DNA of 64,000 nt from Erigeron canadensis. Taxonomy: Eukaryota; Streptophyta; Magnoliopsida; Asterales; Asteraceae. Below, in pieces: positions 1 to 12,110 of this stretch. Within the stretch, counting starts at the first letter, position 1, and every line of letters begins with the position of its first letter. The notes below the pieces were generated by a model. It saw nothing but the letters and a program-made list of their open reading frames with translations. It searched no databases and was not told the DNA's origin. The stretch lies in the NCBI RefSeq assembly GCF_010389155.1, contig NC_057761.1:49896213-49960212 (forward strand). The letters run 5' to 3'. The translations under genes and the position numbers were made by a program.

Positions 1-139
1 TATAAACAAACTGTAGATCTTTTTTATTTTGGTTTGGTGGTCAGAGTAGAAATAGAACTCAAAAGTAAGGGATCCCTTGCATAATAAGTACATTTGTAAT
101 GGTCATTTTGATAAGCGAATTGTAGAGGAGGAGGAAGGA

Positions 140-162
140 GGGGGGGGGGGGGGGGGGGGGGG
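140..162. repeat. Poly(G) homopolymer run
   Basis: An uninterrupted run of 23 G residues follows a purine-rich stretch. It lies in non-coding DNA upstream of the S1 gene. The length may be unreliable because such runs are hard to sequence. Confidence 0.9.
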
Positions 163-589
163 TCATTGTGCGGAGGATACCCCACACATGAAGTGCTTCT
201 AGTAATCTAGTGTTAGGAAAACCTTACCCATTCAAAATGATTGATGCTACTCATGCTAGCCCATAGAATTTGTCAGCCGAAAAGCCTAAAGAGATGTAAG
301 TTGATGGTAACTTCTGTTTACAGCATCACATGGAGACAATGGAATCTTTAACTGGGTAAATGTGATTCTAGCATATATGCATCACACTATTAGAACTAAA
401 AACTAACCTGTAAAGGTACAACTAGAAAAAGTAAAAAGTATATTTTAGTATATTCATTTGTTAGAAATATTTACCAGGATTGACTTTCAGAAGTCAAAGT
501 CATTGCTATTGTGGGAGTGAAGATAGGTAACAAAAGCCAGCCAAATTTCCATACGATAAAATAGTACCACTTATTTTATCGGAAAACCA

Positions 590-735
590 TCTCCAAGATG
601 GCTTAGTGGTAAGGCGGCCCGAAGGTCTCAAAAGAGACATGTTTGAAACCTCATTGAATAAACATCTTGGGATAGCAAGCGAAGAGTCCAGATACAGCCA
701 CAGGAATACCTGTTTGGCCACTTACATTATTTTTT
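590..735 (+). mobile_element. tRNA-derived SINE-like element
   Basis: An RNA polymerase III-like box A (tggcttagtgg, 599-609) is followed about 30 bp later by a box B-like motif (gtttgaaacc, 641-650), then an unrelated body and a T-rich end near 730. The arrangement is that of a tRNA-derived SINE. Target duplications are only weakly suggested (ccactta on both sides), so the boundaries are approximate. It sits just upstream of the first visible exon of the S1 gene, probably within its first intron or 5' flank. Confidence 0.45.
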
Positions 736-846
736 TTTCTCTAAATCAGAAAGAATAATAAAGATGAGTATATTATTCTTTGGTTACAATTCCGAGCTTC
801 CTTACACAGTTTAATGTTTTTGCATATCATTCAATTTTTTGTTCAG

Positions 847-3800
847 ATAATCGGTAGAAAAACGAACCCTGAATTGTCTTACTTGGAAATCGAGAAATTA
901 TACAACAAGAAGGGTATGAAAGCCTTTACTGACATAGAGGAGGTTCCATTTGATGTATCTGATATTAGAAAAAAACCAAATGATTCACTTGATGGACTAA
1001 ATTTATCCCGTCCAGTACCCAAGAGAGGAGTCAAATTTGAAAAAAATGATTCGCTTGATGGACTTAATTTGAGTCGACCTGTACCCAAAAAAGGAGTCAA
1101 ATTTGAAACAAATGATAATAAGCCAGTAGTACCCCAAGTAAAGAGACCAGTCAAGCCATTAGCGAAGGCTTCCAACATAGCGATACCAAGTGTCCCAAAT
1201 GTCGAAATACGGAAACCGACTACTTTTAAAGAAGATGATGGTGCTTTCACAGCAACGTTGCAGAGACCAAATGTATCATATAAAATAAATAAAAAAGAGG
1301 AAGAAGAAAGGTTTACTGATATGGCAATGGTGAGGAAGCCCGAACCATACTTGCAAAATGCCGAAACAGAAAGTTTGGTTGATGAAATAGAAAATCCAAG
1401 TGAAATTACGTATCAAATGGATGTTTCACTTCTTCAAAAGCCTGAGATCACATTGGATCAAGATGACAAAGAAAGTCCAAATGGAATCCAGATTCAAAAT
1501 GAAAAAGAAAGTCCAAGTGAAATCCAGGTTCCAGCAAATGTCCCACTTCTTCAAAAGCCTGAGATCACATTGGTTCAAGATGACCAAGAAAGTACAAATG
1601 AAATCCAGGTTCAAAATGAAATAGAGTCTCCAAGTGAAATCCAGGTTCCAACGAATGTCTCACTTTATCAAAAGCCTGAGATCACATTGGATCAAGATGA
1701 CCAAGAAAGTACAAATGAAATCCAGGTTCAAAACGAAAAAGAGAGTCCAAGTGAAATCCAGGTTCCAACGAATATCTCACTTCTTCAAAAGCCTGAGATC
1801 ACATTGGATCAAGATTATAGCGATCGCAGTGCATCAAACTCAGATATTGGTGAAATGAAGAACACCTCAAGAAGTGTTGATGTAGCTCCCGAGATGGAAA
1901 ATGTGGCACTTGTTGATCTTGAACCGTCAGATAACAATGGGGATGTGTTGAAGTTGCAAGATATTGGTCAAGAGAATGATATAACAGGTAAAGCATGCAT
2001 GTCATGGAGGGATTTTCTGGGGGTTTTTTATTATCAGAGTGACAGTTTTGACCCACTTATAAATGCACCAACTTGTATGTATGTTTTGTTTCAAAAGGGG
2101 GAAATGATAAATTTTGAAGAATTTAGCTAAAAGTTGGTTGGAGGTTGTCCAAAGTCTACCAAAATGCATATGAACTTGAATTTATTCAGATATCGTTACT
2201 ACTTGAGTTAGCTCAAGTGGCCACCTGCCTCTGTTAAAAGGGGTGGGGGAATATGTGGAGGGTGTGGTAACAAAACAATCCACCCGGTTCCAGTTGTGCA
2301 AACCCTCAATCGACTCCATTATGGGTATTCTTCACAGGAGAATTTGCCTGATGCTCAATAGGCTTGCATGGGCTATGTGTAGGTACCAATGCGGTACATG
2401 GGACTAAGGGGTTCCCATCAATCTACCCTTTTTGTTTTCAAAGAAATTGCTTATTATGGTTATAGTATTGTTTAAAGTCCTAAGTTTGGCATTTCAAATT
2501 GAACCTGTTTTGACACACTACCTGACCCGCCCATCTTTCTACCTTAGGGATACATCAATCGTTTGTGCCACTGAATATTGTCTTAAGCAAGGTTTTATTG
2601 ACAACACGCTTCTGCATTTGCATACCCTATGTAACTTAAAGTTTCCTTTTGCACACTCTTCTATTATCATGAATGAGCCATTAATTCTGTACCTTTTGTT
2701 CTTTCTCAAGGATCACAGCCCCATGAGCAGACAGATATCGGTGTTTCCGATGCAGGTACTGATCCTGATATAGCAGCTACTTTGAGAGGACCACCTAAAA
2801 GGTATTATAACTATTTTACATGACGTATTATACTAAGAAATTGTGATTACTCTAAATAGGCATTGTGCATTTAGGAACAGGTCAAAGTTATTATTTTGAT
2901 GTTTTGTTTTCTTCCACATATCTTTTTTCTTATCAATAATGTGTTGTAGGTTAGATCAACCTGTTAAAGATACATCAAAGGTTAACAATAGGGTTTTCAG
3001 TCCTTCGACTCCAGTACCAGATGCAAATACTATGGAGAGTGAAAAGTTGCCTACAATACCGGTTTTCAAGGTACATTACTGATTTTCTGCTAGGAAAATG
3101 ACTAAACCATCCATCTGCTCTCTGTTAGTTGTCTCACATATATTATGCTATAGGAGCGTGAAGATATCGACTGGAAAAGAGCTGAAGATTTGATCAAGAC
3201 GGCAGGAAGAGAAGAAGTGGAACTCATAAACTCTAGCACCCGGGGGTTTGTTGTAAGTGCTACTAAGAAAGTATCTCTTTATAATTTATATATTGAGGAT
3301 TAAATCTTGGTGATTTTACCTTTTTGTCCCTGTTCAACAGGCATCTTTTGGTTCTTTGATCGGGTTTTTGCCTTATCGAAATCTTGCCACCAAGTGGAAG
3401 TATTTAGCTTTCGAGTCTTGGTTGAGAAAGAAAGGGTTGGATCCTGCTATGTACAGGCAAAATCTTGGTGTGATTGGAGGCTACAATGCTGCAAGCAAAA
3501 CAACTCCTCAGTCAACTATAGATCCTAAAAAGATTGAGGGTGAATTATCACCTGATATGAAACTTGAAGATCTTCTTGCAATTTATGACCAAGAAAAACT
3601 CAAATACTTGTCATCATTCGTTGGCCAGGTATGAGTTTTAACCTGCTTTGTATTTCATTAGACTGTATTATCCCTAATGGCTTTGGGTTGCATTTTTGAA
3701 TTGCATTACAAACTAGTTAGATATAATTAAGTTACTCAGTTTTATATCCTATTTACTCTTTGCGGCTGGGCTTTTTGGTCATGTTATCTATTGATTCCTT

Positions 3801-5836
3801 GTATCATTGTAATTTTAAAAACACTTAAACATCTTATTATCACCCATTGTGAATGAACATACATTTGAACGCTATTTTCTACCACCCTTATATTACAGTT
3901 GATTATATAATTCTCTGATTCTGAGAATTCAGAACCACAATAAAATTTCAAAACGCACATCCAAACACCCATGTAATGCAACAAAGACATGGATATCATC
4001 AAGTTCATCCTGGACTAAAATCGCTCAATCTAGTTATCAGACAAACTCTTTTTGATAAATAATCATTTGGCTGAAAAATTACCCATGGATTTAAACAGCA
4101 ACAAATGTAAAAATGTTGGGATGGAGGGTTGTACTTATTATTACATGTTAATGGAAAAGACATGATGAATATCATATGATATTTTACTTGCAGAAAGTAA
4201 AAGTCAACGTGGTATTGGCAGATAGAGTGTCAAACAAGCTGATATTTTCTGGAAAACCGAAAGAGAAGGATGAATCAATTGCGAGAAAGAAAAATCTCAT
4301 GGTGAGATTCTTTAATATTCCTTTTTTTAGTACAACAATATATCAAGTCTTTTAAGTTCTTGCATTCTACTTGTACAGGCTAAGCTAAGTGTTGGAGATG
4401 TCGTGAAATGTTGCATCAAAAAGATTACTTATTATGGTATTTTTGTCGAGGTATTACTGAGTTACTTTAAGAGGGACTCGCTATTCACTACACTGCATTC
4501 TTTGTTATGTGTTCCTACTTTAAGATGACCATTCTTCCATGATTCTTATTTTGTAGCCCAAAACAAACAATTTTGAACATTATTACCGTCCTTAACAGTT
4601 TCTATCCTTTAACTTTTAAAAAGACTGTTTTTATATCATAATATCTCGCTTGATTTTTCTGATCATTGGGTTTTATTTCATAATGATGTAGGTCGAAGGA
4701 GTACCTGCATTGATTCACCAAACCGAGGTGTCATGGGATGATACTTTGGACATTATATCTCATTTTAAGATCGGGCAGGTAAATTGAGCCTTTTATGTCA
4801 AATGACATGTTCCTATTAAAGTTTTCTTTTCAAAATATCTTACATTTCTAATACTACTTATATGATGTTTGTAGATTGTAGATGCAAAGGTTCATCAACT
4901 AGATTTTTCACTTGAACGCATATTCTTGTCACTGAAGGAGATCACGGTAATCCATCTTCTAAGTTCCGGAATATGTTTTTTATCCCTGTAAAACCATTTT
5001 ATATATAAATATACGCTTGCACAAGGAAAGTAGAAGCTCCCCATGACACTTCTATTTAGTATGTGTTGTTTCAAATGTCCTGAATGTAATGATTGTCTTG
5101 TGGCAGCCAGATCCGTTGATTGAGACATTGGAGACTGTTGTTGGTGATCAGGCTAAATTGGATGGTAGATTAGAAGTATCTCAACCCAGTGAAGAGGTTT
5201 TTAGTATTAAAATCTTTCCGCTGAAATCTCTCACACAATTACCACGTTAATGTTTGCACTGCAAAAACCATCCTTAATGAGTACTTGATAAAACATTGGC
5301 TAATTCTTGCATACCTTATTGTATAAAACTGCACAGTGGGCCGATGTTGAATTACTTGTGAAAGAACTGGAGAAATATGAAGGGATTGACCTCGTAAAGA
5401 AAGGCCGGTTTTTCTTGAGCCCAGGTTTGGCTCCAACATTTCAGGTAGTTAATTAGTTTCTGGCAAGAGAACATTGTTGTCTTTGTATTATGTTCTTTGG
5501 ATTATGTGTGTGACTAACCGTCCTAGAAATATGTCTAGGATTCTAAAGAAAGTTGATGTTTTCATGAACTATATGCAGGTTTATATGTCATCTGTGCTTG
5601 AGAAAGAGTATAAGCTGCTTGCAAGAGCTGGAAACAAAGTACAAGAGGTATTATTAACAAGTATAGCTTGTTTTACATACGTAACTTATGAACTTGAAAT
5701 ATTCTTTAATGTTTCACCTCCAGAATGTGTGATTGATGTGTATCTGTCTTGTTTTGGGTAGGTAATTGTTGAGACATCAATGGGGAAAGAAGAGATGAAA
5801 TCTGCAATTCTAACATGTGCCAATAGAGTAGACTAA
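847..5836 (+). CDS. S1-domain RNA-binding protein, plastid type (5' partial)
   Basis: Probable plastid nucleic-acid-binding protein resembling Arabidopsis At1g12800 (SDP); the assignment is from memory of the family. Thirteen exons join in frame: 847-1987, 2711-2801, 2950-3070, 3154-3252, 3341-3628, 4194-4301, 4379-4450, 4692-4778, 4875-4946, 5107-5196, 5337-5444, 5579-5647 and 5762-5836, giving 806 visible residues. The first exon begins after a pyrimidine tract and cag, so an upstream exon with the start codon and transit peptide is missing or unrecognised. The long first visible exon encodes a disordered acidic region with tandem repeats. Exons 5-6 encode a degenerate S1-like half (VELINSSTRGFV, then ASFGSLIGFLPYRNL). 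Exons 8-10 form a canonical S1 OB-fold, from VGDVVKCCIKKITYYGIFVE through ALIHQTEVS to FSLERIFLSLKEI. The C-terminal KEEMKSAILTCANRVD is followed by TAA. All introns are GT-AG. Intron 1 of the visible part holds a SINE. Confidence 0.9.
979..1110 (+). repeat. In-frame 66-bp tandem duplication in the S1 gene
   Basis: Two adjacent 66-bp units (979-1044 and 1045-1110) each encode 22 residues of the form NDSLDGLNLSRPVPK then GVKFE. They differ at a few third positions, so the duplication is not very recent. Confidence 0.9.
1429..1812 (+). repeat. 117-bp coding minisatellite (39-residue unit)
   Basis: The motif encoding QKPEIT recurs at 1435, 1552, 1669 and 1786, exactly 117 bp apart, giving three full units and a partial fourth. 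Each unit encodes 39 residues with the pattern LLQKPEITLDQDD, then EIQVQNE, then ESPSEIQVP. The frame is open throughout. The region is acidic and Ser/Gln-rich and is probably an unstructured linker before the S1 part. Confidence 0.92.
2195..2435 (+). mobile_element. tRNA-derived SINE-like element in an S1-gene intron
   Basis: Within the intron between exons ending at 1987 and starting at 2711 there is a GC-richer block. It has a box A match (tagctcaagtgg, 2209-2220) and a box B-like match (ggttccagttg, 2286-2296) and ends in a T-rich stretch near 2430. It runs in the sense direction of the gene. It differs in sequence from the other SINE family in this window. Confidence 0.5.
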
Positions 5837-8800
5837 TGTTGTCTCTCTTATAGTCATTTGGTACTTGTATAGTTTGTTTTATGTTACTTCGGTTGAAGAA
5901 AGAGTGCTTGTGATGTCATTTGTTGCTAATTAGCCACTTTTGGACTTCCTGTTCTAGCTACAATCGATGTAGCACATTTATTTTTATCGGCTTAACCTAT
6001 CAGGTCATATATGCAAATTTGTAGCTACATGCATATAACTTTTTGAGTAGACTTGGCTGAGTAGCTTGGTTTTGTTTGTTGAGTCTAGTTTACGTTGAAT
6101 TTATTTATATCATTTAGTCTATACAAGTACAAGTATGGAGAGAAAAGTTTGGACACCATGCAGTTGCATGGGCTGCACACCCTCCTATCCGGGCTCGTAA
6201 ACGAACTCATTGATGTTGCAAACCAAAAAAAAAAAAGGTTTGGTTCATAAATATTATCCACCACTTCATAAAACATTGGGTTGTATTTATTTGTAGAAAA
6301 TTTTCCTTAATTTTATATCTTTTTTTTTTTCTGAAAAAGGAAACAGTTCTTTCATCTCAATATAACTATTAAAAATTCTGAAAATACGTTCAAAAATATA
6401 AAATGTGAAAATTCTGTAGTGGATTCAGACGACAGGGAATGATTAATGGTGAATTGACTAATGGTGGGCGATGAAGGTTGATGGAGATTAGGGGTTGATT
6501 GCATGAGGAGTGGGATGATTAAGGTTAAGAATTAGAATAGAATGTTTTTAAAACTTTTTTTTTTTGATAAGTAGAATGTTTTTAAACTTGAAAAACGCCA
6601 AAATATTGTTTCATAATTTTATATAAGAAAATCTAATCTACTTTTCTAAACTTGCATTTCTTTTATCTTAAAAAACATTAAAATTTATTAAGTTTAAGTC
6701 AAACTCAATTTATGTAAGATTGAATTTTAAGATAACTTAGTTGATTTAAAGTGAGTTAAAAAAAAAATTCTTATTTTCACAAACCTTTTTTATTTAATCT
6801 AAACATAATCTAGTATCGTATATGTGACTGGACGATTGTTTTAGAGTCTAAAAAAAAACAAATGAACAATCATAGTAATAGGTACTGTATTACCCAAAAT
6901 GAAATATCTTATATCTTATCTTATATATATATAAAAGTTGTAAGATTTCATCAATTCTAAACCTTAACATTAATGATAATATTTATGATTTAATTGTGTG
7001 ATTAATAAAATGAGCATTCTAATTACTACAGTAACTAATTTTGCACAGATTTTCTTATAGTTATATATTTACACTTATATACTTATACTTATATTTATGG
7101 TAGTTTTTTAGTATTCCTTCATCAATAAATGATTTTTTGCTTTCTTCCATTTTCTATTGATGGTGGGAACGATTTTGGCATATGAAAGAGCACATAATTA
7201 AATCACCATCCATGTACCATAATTAAATCAACATTTATTAAATAAGAGTTCTAAATAGGGATTTTTCAGATAGTGAGTACATTTTCATCTGCCACTATCG
7301 ATTTCCTACTTTATAAAAGTAATTTTTGCATTCTTCCAAGGGATTTGCAGTACCGTACATTTTCTTGACCAGGGCTTTATTTGCTCATCTAAATTTTATA
7401 TTGAGACTATGAGGAAGACAACATTCAAGTGTTATTACATACTTTTGCCTTCAGATAAAGGAGTAATACTGAAGGCAAGTTTTTTTTTCTTTTTCCTAGA
7501 TCGTAGAAATCAGCAGGGTGGGTTGGTCAGGCCGGGTAACTTTTAACATAGAAAAAATCAGGTTGGGTCAAGTTTAGATGCCAATATGTTTTGTTTCTTT
7601 TTCATTAAACTTTAGTAATAGTTGATGTATTAAGTATGATTAAAATATGGTATTATCAATATTTTTACATTTTGGAAACTGATCAAGGAAATGGATCAAA
7701 CTGGTCAAAATTCAAATATTCTCTCAAATAGTAGATTGTTAGACCTGAGCCGGAGACCGAATAACGGGCATAAAAGGCTACTTTTAGTTAGCCAAATTGG
7801 TTTTGGTTGGGTATACCTGCAAAAAATCTAAATATATTCTAAAAAATGACTAAACTTTGAATTAAAAAGTCATTACTGTTAATCATAAGTTTTTAATTTT
7901 GTTACTGAATACTGTATTATTTCTAATTGTGTGCTTAATATATAGACATGGGCCGAAGACATATTTGGAATCGGGAGACACTTCAAAAGTGATATGATCA
8001 AGGGATTACAACACATGATACATAAGAGATGGCTCCATGAGGAAACCTAAAGATGAGTCACTTGCCTTTTATACAATTTGGTAACCATTATCCCGGCTAG
8101 ATTAATTATAGATTACGTTTCATAGTTATACTATTTTGTGGTTATTGTAACACCCAACATTTAAAAGTATGGATTTCCAAAAATTTTCGCCTAATGACGT
8201 TAAAGAAAGCGGAAAAACGTTTAAGAGTCCAAACCAAAAAATTCAGTTTGGTTTTATCATTCAAAAGGTGTTACTCATAGCATCATCAAATAAGTCTAAT
8301 GGAAACCCATCGATTGCCCTGCAGTTTCCATCACTATTCGTGTGGTTTTTGGTTTCATGCTACTTGCTCTTATTTGGCAGTTTGACTTATCGCCTTTCAT
8401 GGTTTTGATTATTGCCATTCTAAATGATGTGAATATCATGATAATATCTAAATATAAGGTTCACATATGCCAGATTCATGGATATTAAAGGAAAACATTC
8501 TCACTGGGATTGTTTTTTGAATTGTAGTTTTCCTCTGGCTAGCTCAAGAATCTGAGTTTTTTATATAAGCTAAACTGTTAACTTTTATAGTTCACACTTT
8601 AGAATACTAAACTGAACTTTTTTTTTTTTTGGAGAATTTAAAAATATTGATAATATGTCTTTGTTCAGGATAAAGTTGGTGTAAAATCGATTAGAGACAA
8701 GGATTATGAGCTTAAACTGCTCTTTACCTCCAAGTAAGCATTATGAGTAAAACACTTTTTTTTGTTACCAGATCAAGAAGTTGGTCATATGTTAAACGAC

Positions 8801-9268
8801 CGGGTTTTTTGCCCTTGGCAACCTTCTTAATAGCATACAGGTGAGCTTTGATGTTTGAGTAAACTATTTATGCGTATATGACTTTTTAAGTGGTCAACTA
8901 ATTAGTTTTGAAGAACCAGGTTAATAATGAAAACATTTATCTTTCTTGATTACTAAAATTTAACTATGTTGTTCTGCTCTATTTTTGCTTCCAGTTAAGC
9001 TTTGATGGATGTAGAAATTTCATGATAGCTAAAAAATAACTTGAATAGATGATAAATGCCTAAAACATATATTTAGGTGTTAGATTATATAGATTAAAAA
9101 ATTTGGTTTGTGTATTGATACGAGTTACTCCCGTGTCAATTACGGTTTCAATGTTTCATTACTATAAGGATGATTAATCTTTGTGGAACAAATAAGTCAT
9201 TTGACCTGGAATTTTTTTATTTTTTTTCTACTTATTATAATGTTTTTTATTTATAAAAAAACTTTCTA
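5837..9268. other. AT-rich intergenic DNA, no convincing gene
   Basis: After the S1 stop codon I see no sustained coding frame. Around 7500-7800 a GGGTTGGGTC-like stretch resembles decayed hAT ends. A short exon-like segment at about 8669-8735 is preceded by a T-rich tract and cag and can be read [19 protein letters not shown], but it has no partner exons, and I do not recognise it. An open frame at 8169-8408 has no family features. Confidence 0.5.
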
Positions 9269-9351
9269 TCTATATAAAAAACCGGCAATAAAATACATAC
9301 AAATAATATATTTAAAACACGACATGCGTAGCACGGGTTTTTAAACCCTCG
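9269..9351 (+). mobile_element. Minimal Helitron-like relic
   Basis: Starts A|TCTATATAAAAAA and ends in a G/C hairpin remnant (gcgtagcacggg) followed by tttttaaaccctcg|T. The TC start, subterminal hairpin and insertion between A and T are Helitron traits. The terminal CTCG departs from the usual CTRR. Confidence 0.4.
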
Positions 9352-9565
9352 TGGATATTATTTCCATAATTATGTGATGAGGAATCATTTATGGTAACAA
9401 TAAAAGAACGTGAAACCCAAGTTAAACATTCATAATCGCAAAGTTACAAACTCCACGCGTTTATGTGTTTAACCCTAAAAATAAATAATTAAGGAAACTC
9501 AATTACTTGATAAACTTACCGTGTGAACAACGTAACAATATGTTTCCTTATTCAATGCGAACATC

Positions 9566-9575
9566 TTTATATATG
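9566..9575 (+). promoter_or_regulatory. TATA box of the ubiquitin-like gene
   Basis: The sequence tttatatatg lies about 130 bp before the ATG at 9700. It predicts transcription from around 9600 and a leader of roughly 100 nt. Confidence 0.5.
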
Positions 9576-9699
9576 AACCCTTTTCACTCTAAATTCTTTC
9601 ATCAATCACCCAAAAAATTAACACCACCAAACCAACTGATATCGTCTATCATATTTTCGATCATCAAAAAAATTTCTTGTTCCTCAATCATTCGTAAGC

Positions 9700-10125
9700 A
9701 TGAAGATCATGGTATTGAGGGTTCTTAAAGAATCGCCATTGAGGTTGAAAGTTGAACACAAAAGATCAACCTTAATGTCGAAACAAATACTAATGAAGGC
9801 CAAATCGGGACAACGTGAATATGCCATGACCGTAGGAAAGTTGTTGCGTTATGGCATTCAAGAAAAATACGGGCCGTCAATTGTGATTAAATCGAGGGAA
9901 GGTTCGCAAAAGTTTGCTAGAAGGGTCACATGGAAATATATTCCTGTGAAGGTCGATAGGTTGCATACGATTGGTGATGTGAAGATGCATATTGAAGAAA
10001 CCGAAGGGATTCCTGTTTATCGACAAAGGATTGTGTTTAAGGGCAAGTGTCTTGGCGATGAAGGTAGTTTGGCCGACTATGACATTCAAGACAGTTGTGT
10101 ATTGCATCTCGTCGACTTGCTTTGA
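9700..10125 (+). CDS. Ubiquitin-like domain protein lacking the C-terminal Gly-Gly
   Basis: Intronless 141-residue protein. Residues about 73-141 align with ubiquitin: HTIGDVKMHIEETEGIP matches the first helix region, RQRIVFKGKCLGDEGSLADY the central turn, and DIQDSCVLHLVDLL the last strand. The protein stops before the RGG needed for conjugation, so it is probably a non-conjugating ubiquitin-fold protein. Residues 1-70 (MKIMVLRV, then LRLKVEHKRSTLMSKQILM) look like a more degenerate second ubiquitin fold, which would make this a tandem ubiquitin-like protein. The start is the first ATG in this frame after a plausible TATA box. The frame is intact and the upper domain is well conserved, which suggests a functional gene, though an expressed retrocopy is possible. 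The cellular role is not evident. Confidence 0.75.
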   Translation: MKIMVLRVLKESPLRLKVEHKRSTLMSKQILMKAKSGQREYAMTVGKLLRYGIQEKYGPSIVIKSREGSQKFARRVTWKYIPVKVDRLHTIGDVKMHIEETEGIPVYRQRIVFKGKCLGDEGSLADYDIQDSCVLHLVDLL

Positions 10126-11993
10126 TTATTGTTCGATCGACTTTGTGTTGTTTTTGTTGTTTTCATATTAACTAATTCTTTCAATCTTTCATTAATTGGT
10201 ACTGTATTTCGAAAGGTTTATATATATTTGTGCTTTTTCTATCATGTTATTACAATCTGGTTATTAAGGTTTTCGATCAATATCGCATATGTACACATCG
10301 GAATGTTTTCTTAGATTTGATCTATTGAAGAATGTTGATTTGTTTAGACGATTTATTTTTTTTACAGTACTACAGTAGTGTTGGGTTATATAACTATTAT
10401 CAAATCAAATCACGCAGAAGATAAATCTATGTAGTTAATTAATTAACCAGGATAAGAAACGTGTATCTTAAATTTGAGAGATCAAAGCAAGAAACTTTAT
10501 AAAAGGTTTAAGATTAAACCTCTCTACGATTACACACACAACGTTGGAATGTATATATGCTAGTACTTGATCACGAACCACACAAACCCGTTAGTGATAA
10601 TACTCCCTTAATTCGAAAAACTCCATGAACCAAAACCATATGTTGTTGATAAACAAAACTATATCATAATTATAATTAATGTAGACATTAATTATTAGTA
10701 GTTCCATGTGGTGTTTTGAACGGCACAAAACCAAAACCCTTTAAAGGGTTTGGTCGAACCATATAAGGAAGAAAAAAGAGAGAATAGCTTGTGTGTAGGA
10801 AATTATCAAATCTTTAGATTATAATCAGGGATATATTTAGGATTTAATAACTTGGTGACCAAGGTTAATTAAAACCCTAAAAGGCTTTCCCTTTAGGGAA
10901 TTAGGGTCCAACACTAATTTTCTAATATCACATTTAATCCTCTTTCTAACTAATTTAAATACAATTAATCCTTTAACTTATTTAAATTAATTATTTCGTG
11001 ATCAAACTAATTAATAAATTACATTTAATATATTAATTAATTATAGTTATATTCGTGTTGAACGTGTGACCCCGTAGGTTTAAATACTTTTCGAATATAC
11101 GTTTATTTTACGTGATCATATACCTACGAGTAGAACTTACTTTATCCTCCATTCAAAATTATTATCAATTCAACTATTCAAAATTAAAATCAATTCTGCA
11201 TTTCAAGTATTCAACTATAAAACAATGTCAGCGTGAAGTGGGCCGCCAATAGGCCCATTCCTTAATGACATTATAAATTACTGATTCTGGGATTCAAGTA
11301 GCATACCAGCATGAGTAGTTATTGGGCCAGGTTGTTTTCATATATCCATATGCAACTTTTGAAATAAACACATATATGCTTTCACCCACATGTCATTGTA
11401 TAACAAAGTTAAAATATTTTTACTCCTACACTATCGTACTTAGTCGAAGGGTCGAGCCCAATCTACTTAAAAATCCACCCCTGATCATGAACCCAACCCT
11501 TAACAAACAAGAGTCGTGAAATTTTATTCCAAACCAATTGTATACTCGTAGTACTTTGTATAACAAGATGCATAATTGTACTAGTAGTCATAGAAAAGTC
11601 TTTCACCATTTTATACTCGTAGTATTTTGATAGTTTTATATAAAATTATGACATCATATCATAAAAGTAAACATGAATCGTAGTTTTGTACATCAAAGAT
11701 ATGATGTAAGGTAATTGTACACTACCTTACGTTTTTAAATTTGTACAAAGTATGGTGTAGTATATAAAAAAAATTCCTAAACCAGACACATTGACAGAAA
11801 TCACATCGATCCCTATATATGATTTGCTTTGCACTTTGGAATATTTTTTTAATATAATTATAGATCCATTCAGAGTGTTGCTTCAATACGAAGGGTCCAG
11901 TTTTATGAAGCCTTTGTTGTGGTGTGGGGATGTGTACTCACCACCTTGCTTTTATATTTGCTTTGAAATATATTATCCACTATCATATAAAAA
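10126..11993. other. Intergenic DNA with an LTR-like stretch
   Basis: No gene is visible. From about 10379 the sequence begins tgttgggttat and contains segments typical of plant LTRs (for example cgtgtgaccccgtaggttt near 11063). I could not find a matching second LTR, a primer-binding site or a target duplication. It may be a decayed solo LTR; this is a weak call. Confidence 0.3.
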
Positions 11994-12110
11994 CTAGAAT
12001 AATTTCACGCGATGCAACGGCAATAGTGATAGCGACTGTGTGGTGGCGGTGACACTGGGTGATGGTGGTGGCGACAATGGATGGTGGTAGAGGACGGCGA
12101 GTATTGTTGG
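11994..12110 (-). mobile_element. Helitron-like 3' end, GGT-rich family
   Basis: On the minus strand this ends gcatcgcgtgaaattattCTAG followed by T, with a GGTGGT-rich body (gtggtggcggtgac on the plus strand). It shares the core around cgcgatgcaacggc with five other copies in this window. The 5' end was not located. Confidence 0.5.

Noticed and set aside
506..721. Open frame of 71 codons on the minus strand
   Set aside because: It overlaps the SINE-like element with box A and box B on the plus strand and has no protein family features.
879..1858. Several open frames overlapping the first S1 exon in other frames and on the other strand
   Set aside because: They are shadows of the repeated coding sequence; the real frame joins correctly across twelve introns.
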